Source: Favolaschia claudopus (lineage: Eukaryota; Basidiomycota; Agaricomycetes; Agaricales; Mycenaceae). From it: a DNA stretch of 64,000 bases. The notes beneath the pieces are model-generated. The model was not told the DNA's origin, did not search any database, and saw only the letters and a program-made list of their open reading frames with translations. The stretch covers positions 1,984,001 to 2,048,000 of the forward strand of contig JAWWNJ010000005.1 of assembly GCA_037176885.1 (NCBI GenBank). Direction: 5' to 3'. Positions 60,408 to 64,000 of this stretch are shown in pieces (the first letter of the stretch is position 1; each line of letters starts with the position of its first letter). The translations under genes were made by a program, and so were the position numbers.

Positions 60408-62126
60408 TCATCTCGTCACTACCATGTCGATACTCAGATAACATTTGCTTACCGATGGCACCTGTGAAATACGAGTGACTACGCCTCGTGGATCCGACTA
60501 CGATCCATGCGGTTCAAAATTTTGCGCTTATGCACGTTGTCCTGAAAGCACGTACCTCGGAGAATAATATATTTGGAGGTTGTACTTTTCCAGTTGGACC
60601 CGGACTTCGTGAATTTAACGTCGAAAGCAGCGCGTTGCTGTAAAGTTTCGGTAGCCCAAAATCGAAAACGAAATTACTTGATAGCAAGTCACTGGCAGAT
60701 ATGGACAGAAGTTAGAGAGATGGATTGAATGCGTACAGAGTGCTGTGATCAAGCGCAACAAAAAGAATGACGTCCAGCAACGTGAACGCAACCGTCAGGG
60801 CACCGGTTTGTACCGTGTCTGTCGTAAATCAGAGCGGGTTTGTGGAGAGGATGAGAGAAGTACTTCTGATTATTGTATCAATAGCTTCGTCTGTCCGCTT
60901 GATTGTTGTTCGTCGGTTTCGCTATTCGATCGTGTCACCAGCGTTCCCGGAGAATTTCTTCCAATAGCATCACACACCAAGCTCCAAATGAGGGAAGCAG
61001 TTATCATCACGTCCGCGCCTGAGACACAACACTTCGGTGAAACGCACAGAATAAATTCGTAGGACGGACCCGCAGCGGAAACAGACCAAATAAGGGCAGC
61101 TGTGTTCACATCCGGCTTATGTATGTACTCCTTGACGCGATGAACAATTACGCCTGTCCATATCGCGCCGACTTGGGACCTATGAGCTTTGCAATCAAGT
61201 ACTAGTTTTCATGACTTGACGAACCTGCCGACGTGATAGATGTCATGCAAATGAGGATGGGTACAATCCAATTTGGCATGATCACGCTGCACCGCCAAGA
61301 GTAGAACCATTGTACGGGAACGAATACAGCTGCCTAGCATACAGATTAATGCGAGCTTCCGAAAATGACTCGTCCCTCACGTACCTCTAGGAACGGCTCT
61401 ATATTGCATGGAATGAGGTTTGCTTTTGAAGCTTCTGGAATGGTTCAACCAGAACTCACGAAACGGAAGCACTGGTCAGTCGGTTGATCAGCATTTATGC
61501 AGATATATTGGTGAAATATTGCGAATTACACGAGGGAAACAAAGATGTGGGTTTGCCTGTGCCTACAATCGTAAATGCAACAATCAAAAATTCTTTCACC
61601 AAATAAGAAGCAGAAGACTCGCCGTATTCTCCTACCAATGGTTCATAGATCATAGCGACGGAAATCGCCGTACTGCACGTCTCGACGATGAAGAGGTACA
61701 AAATCTGCAATATTGATTGTTGGTGTTGCATCTACGCACGAGTGGATGGGGTCACTCACAAATAGACGAAGCCAAAGTTCATCTCTGAAAATGCCAGTTG
61801 TGTCAGAAGAGCCGTTGCCGTGTCTAGGAAAAAGTGTGGACTTTTTGGACCACTGGTAGTACGTGATAGCCTGGAGATCGATACGAGCGGGCGATAAGAT
61901 AAGTAAATTCGATTTCATCGGACAAAAAAAACCCAGAAAATTTGAGCCCACCTGTATAACAAGAATCTACTCATGTCTTGCGTATGAGGAAGCAGACAAA
62001 GGTGAGAGAAGGAAACGACTTGCCCCGTACAAAAATGTCCCTAGAATTACACCAAAGTAAAAGGGCCCCAATCTTAAAACGAGGAAGATGAGATCACTGA
62101 GCGAGCTGAGAAATCTGAAGAGCCAT
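60408..62126 (-). CDS. DUF6534-type multi-pass membrane protein, possibly frameshifted
   Basis: Spliced minus-strand pieces follow the fungal DUF6534 pattern in order: LGPFYFGVILGTFLYG, LQAITYYQWSKKSTLF, LDTATALLTQLAFSEMNFGF, VETCSTAISVAMIYEPLVGE, VQWFYSWRCSVIMPNWIVPI and ADVMITASLIW. Next is the signature IKRTDEAIDTIIR spliced to NTVQTGALTVAFTLLDVILF, then NFVFDFGLPKLYSNALLSTL with NSRS; the stop is at 60408-60410. The 3' introns fit exactly. Near 61830 the frame must move by one base between KKSTLF and LDTAT, and about 15 residues usual there are missing, so the gene may be damaged. The first exon is also unclear; an ATG at 62126 (MALQISQLAQ) would need a 25-base intron. Family function is unknown. 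The DUF6533 gene at the left edge is a different membrane-protein family. Confidence 0.66.
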
Positions 62127-63887
62127 CACGCACAGCGATTGAGGGGTGGGAGGTGCTTCTGCTTGCATTGGGTTGTTAAGCGCGAATTTTGACGGGGCAG
62201 GATAGTACAAGGCGTTCAAGAGCCAGGTTGTACCCAACGAAGGGGGGATGGGGGGTCGACGAAGGTGTGGCCAACTTCTCGAGGCAGCCGCCACTTAACA
62301 CATCTACAGCGATGTCCATCTATGTTCCCGCGATCTTCTACCGCGGGACAGCATCAGGCGCGCGACCAACTACTGGTATGATAAATAAATGCAAAAGCTT
62401 GATGATGATCATTCACTTTGCGTTAACTGTTGACGAAGAGAGGTTATATATACTGTTAAGAGTAGAAATTCTCACCGGCATGGCAAGCAAATGGTGGGTA
62501 GGATACTAGGATAGACAGGATGTGCGACAGTTGGCCATGGAGTTCTGGATCGAATCATGAGCAGTCAACGCCATGCTTGAATGAATGAAGCGATGATGTG
62601 TAGTCGACTTTTCGTCGATTGCGATCGTTGCATCAAGAGTACCTTTATTAAGAGAAAAACAGGATGGTGTCGGGAAGCCGTACAACCCGGAGAAACTCCG
62701 CGCAAATCGAGAAGAGATCAGGACCATACGAACGAAACGCAAGCAAGAGCGGATCGGTGATTATGGCGATAAAAATGGGGCTGGGGTGGATTAGGCGGGG
62801 AAAACCACCAAGGAGAAAGGTGTCGATATTCGTGTGAAATAAAGAACGAGAGATTGCGTTTCCTATAATCATATAGCTGTTCAGTGTGTTCCATCGAGTA
62901 AAAAAGTGAATACTTCTAAGAGAAAATTCAGACCCAACAATTCGCACTTGACTCATCTTCAACTGAGCTTCCATTTCATTTGAGCGGTTCATTGTGAATG
63001 TGTTAGAGACGGCTGCCAGCGGCACCAGTCGTCCAGCGCACTGACGGTGGCATCTTTGAATGTGATCCGCAATGAAACTTGAAGATGGGAACCGGACTGC
63101 CAGTGTGACGTTTCAATGGGATGGGGATGGAGGAGGAGTTTCTAAGGGAAAGGACTAAGAACGCGGGGTCGAGATGGGGAGTAGAGCGGTAGCCTGCTAG
63201 TTGGATGAGTGCAATATCGCCAGATTGGTGCCTCAACTTTGCAATCTAAGTACTACGTCCGACTGCAGCTTCTGTTTGGAGAACCAATAGCATAGCCGTC
63301 AAAAAGCTCTGAGCTCCGAGATCCGGCCCAGTTTCTCCCTACCTAGATCGAACGCTCCGGAGTCCGTCACGGTCTGGCGAGGACAGGTGAGGACCATGAA
63401 GGAACAGGCTGGAACAGGACAAGAGAGATTTCACGTGATTGCCGTAAGAAGGACCATGTCACAACCATGTCACGGTCATACCTGGTCATACTCATTACGT
63501 GACGTTATTCTTTTCCTCAACTTTTCCTTCTTTTGTTTGTCCACAATTTGTCCTTTCTTCATTCAGCACAATCCACTGTTCAAATTGTCTTCAACCTCCG
63601 AACAATTCAGTCGGTGCGACTTCGTCAGCTGCTGCCGCAACCAGGTTGGCGATCAAGTGCCTGACCCCTACGCCGGCCCTGCCAGCAGGGCCGCCTTGCC
63701 GACTAACGCGTCACGATCTGCCATTTGGCGGCTTCCCAGCAATCAGACCCATACGCGTGTCGACACTTTATATGCGTCGACTGCCAACCATGGCCACCTC
63801 AGCTTCCAACCGCTCGATAGACGGTCTAACTTGAACGCGTACGCGGACTCGGACTCGGAGACGACTCGCGAGTCGACGTTTTCCACA
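62127..63887. other. intergenic, no supported gene
   Basis: About 1.7 kb with short frames only, none with a domain. The right part is the 5' flank of the dehydrogenase gene, with a C/T-rich stretch near 63510-63590. Confidence 0.45.
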
Positions 63888-64000
63888 ATGCCCCCCGTCG
63901 CCCTCGTCGAATCCACTAATGCTTCCTACCATCCCTCCTACACCCCCATGGCCATCTTCGTCGGAGCGACCTCAGGCGTAGGCCAAGCCATGGCCGAAGC
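63888..64000 (+). CDS. short-chain dehydrogenase/reductase-like protein, N-terminus only
   Basis: The ATG at 63888 starts MPPVALVESTNASYHPSYTP followed by MAIFVGATSGVGQAMAEA at the window edge. The block FVGATSGVGQ is the TGxxxGxG-type dinucleotide-binding turn of the SDR family (Ala replacing the usual second-position residue), after one beta strand. Fungal relatives have the same short lead of about 20 residues before the Rossmann fold. The catalytic YxxxK lies beyond the window, so substrate and activity cannot be judged. Confidence 0.75.
   Translation, partial: MPPVALVESTNASYHPSYTPMAIFVGATSGVGQAMAE

Overview
This window is nuclear DNA of a basidiomycete fungus, most likely an agaricomycete. 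Genes carry many short introns (about 50-70 bases) with GT..AG borders, and intergenic spaces are short. The protein families fit that group: DUF6533 and DUF6534 membrane proteins, CFEM and GT90/CAP10 proteins, M36 fungalysins, an alpha-type kinase and F-box proteins. Homology calls rest on motifs read by eye; no database was searched. Coordinates span start to stop codon, introns included.

Left part (1-16 kb): a DUF6533 membrane protein runs off the left edge. It is followed by a palindromic MITE-like element with a 4-base target duplication, a coiled-coil/proline-rich protein, a long gene-poor stretch, a small unknown protein, a SWIM plus RING zinc-finger protein, a CFEM surface protein, a Ser/Thr-rich single-pass membrane protein and a type II membrane O-fucosyltransferase-like protein.

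Middle (17-35 kb): a decayed MFS transporter that lost its central membrane block, an intron-split histone H4 gene, a secreted type-B carboxylesterase, an unknown small gene, and a large AlkB-like dioxygenase with an AT-hook and zinc-ribbon motifs. Then come the first secreted M36 metallopeptidase and an alpha-type protein kinase with N-terminal Cys pairs.

Repeat island (35.5-41 kb): a tandem array of seven diverged units of about 166 bases, then a DDE integrase-type element with a complete-looking gene, then a second copy of that element with two internal deletions. A second M36 gene follows. The two peptidase genes share exon layout and a TATA-box block, so they look like paralogues now separated by the kinase gene and the repeats.

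Right part (45-64 kb): a truncated F-box-like remnant convergent with an intact F-box-like gene, a perfect 104-base tandem duplication, a GT90 glycosyltransferase with a long acidic repeat-bearing insert, an intronless F-box gene and a DHA2-type MFS transporter. Then come two exactly repeated 907-base units with imperfect terminal inverted repeats, a DUF6534 membrane protein that may be frameshifted, and the first codons of a short-chain dehydrogenase at the right edge.

No biosynthetic cluster or CRISPR array is evident, and no rRNA or tRNA gene was recognised by eye. The most unusual items are the AT-hook AlkB-like protein, the nucleosome-sized repeat array and the paired elements with internally deleted partners.
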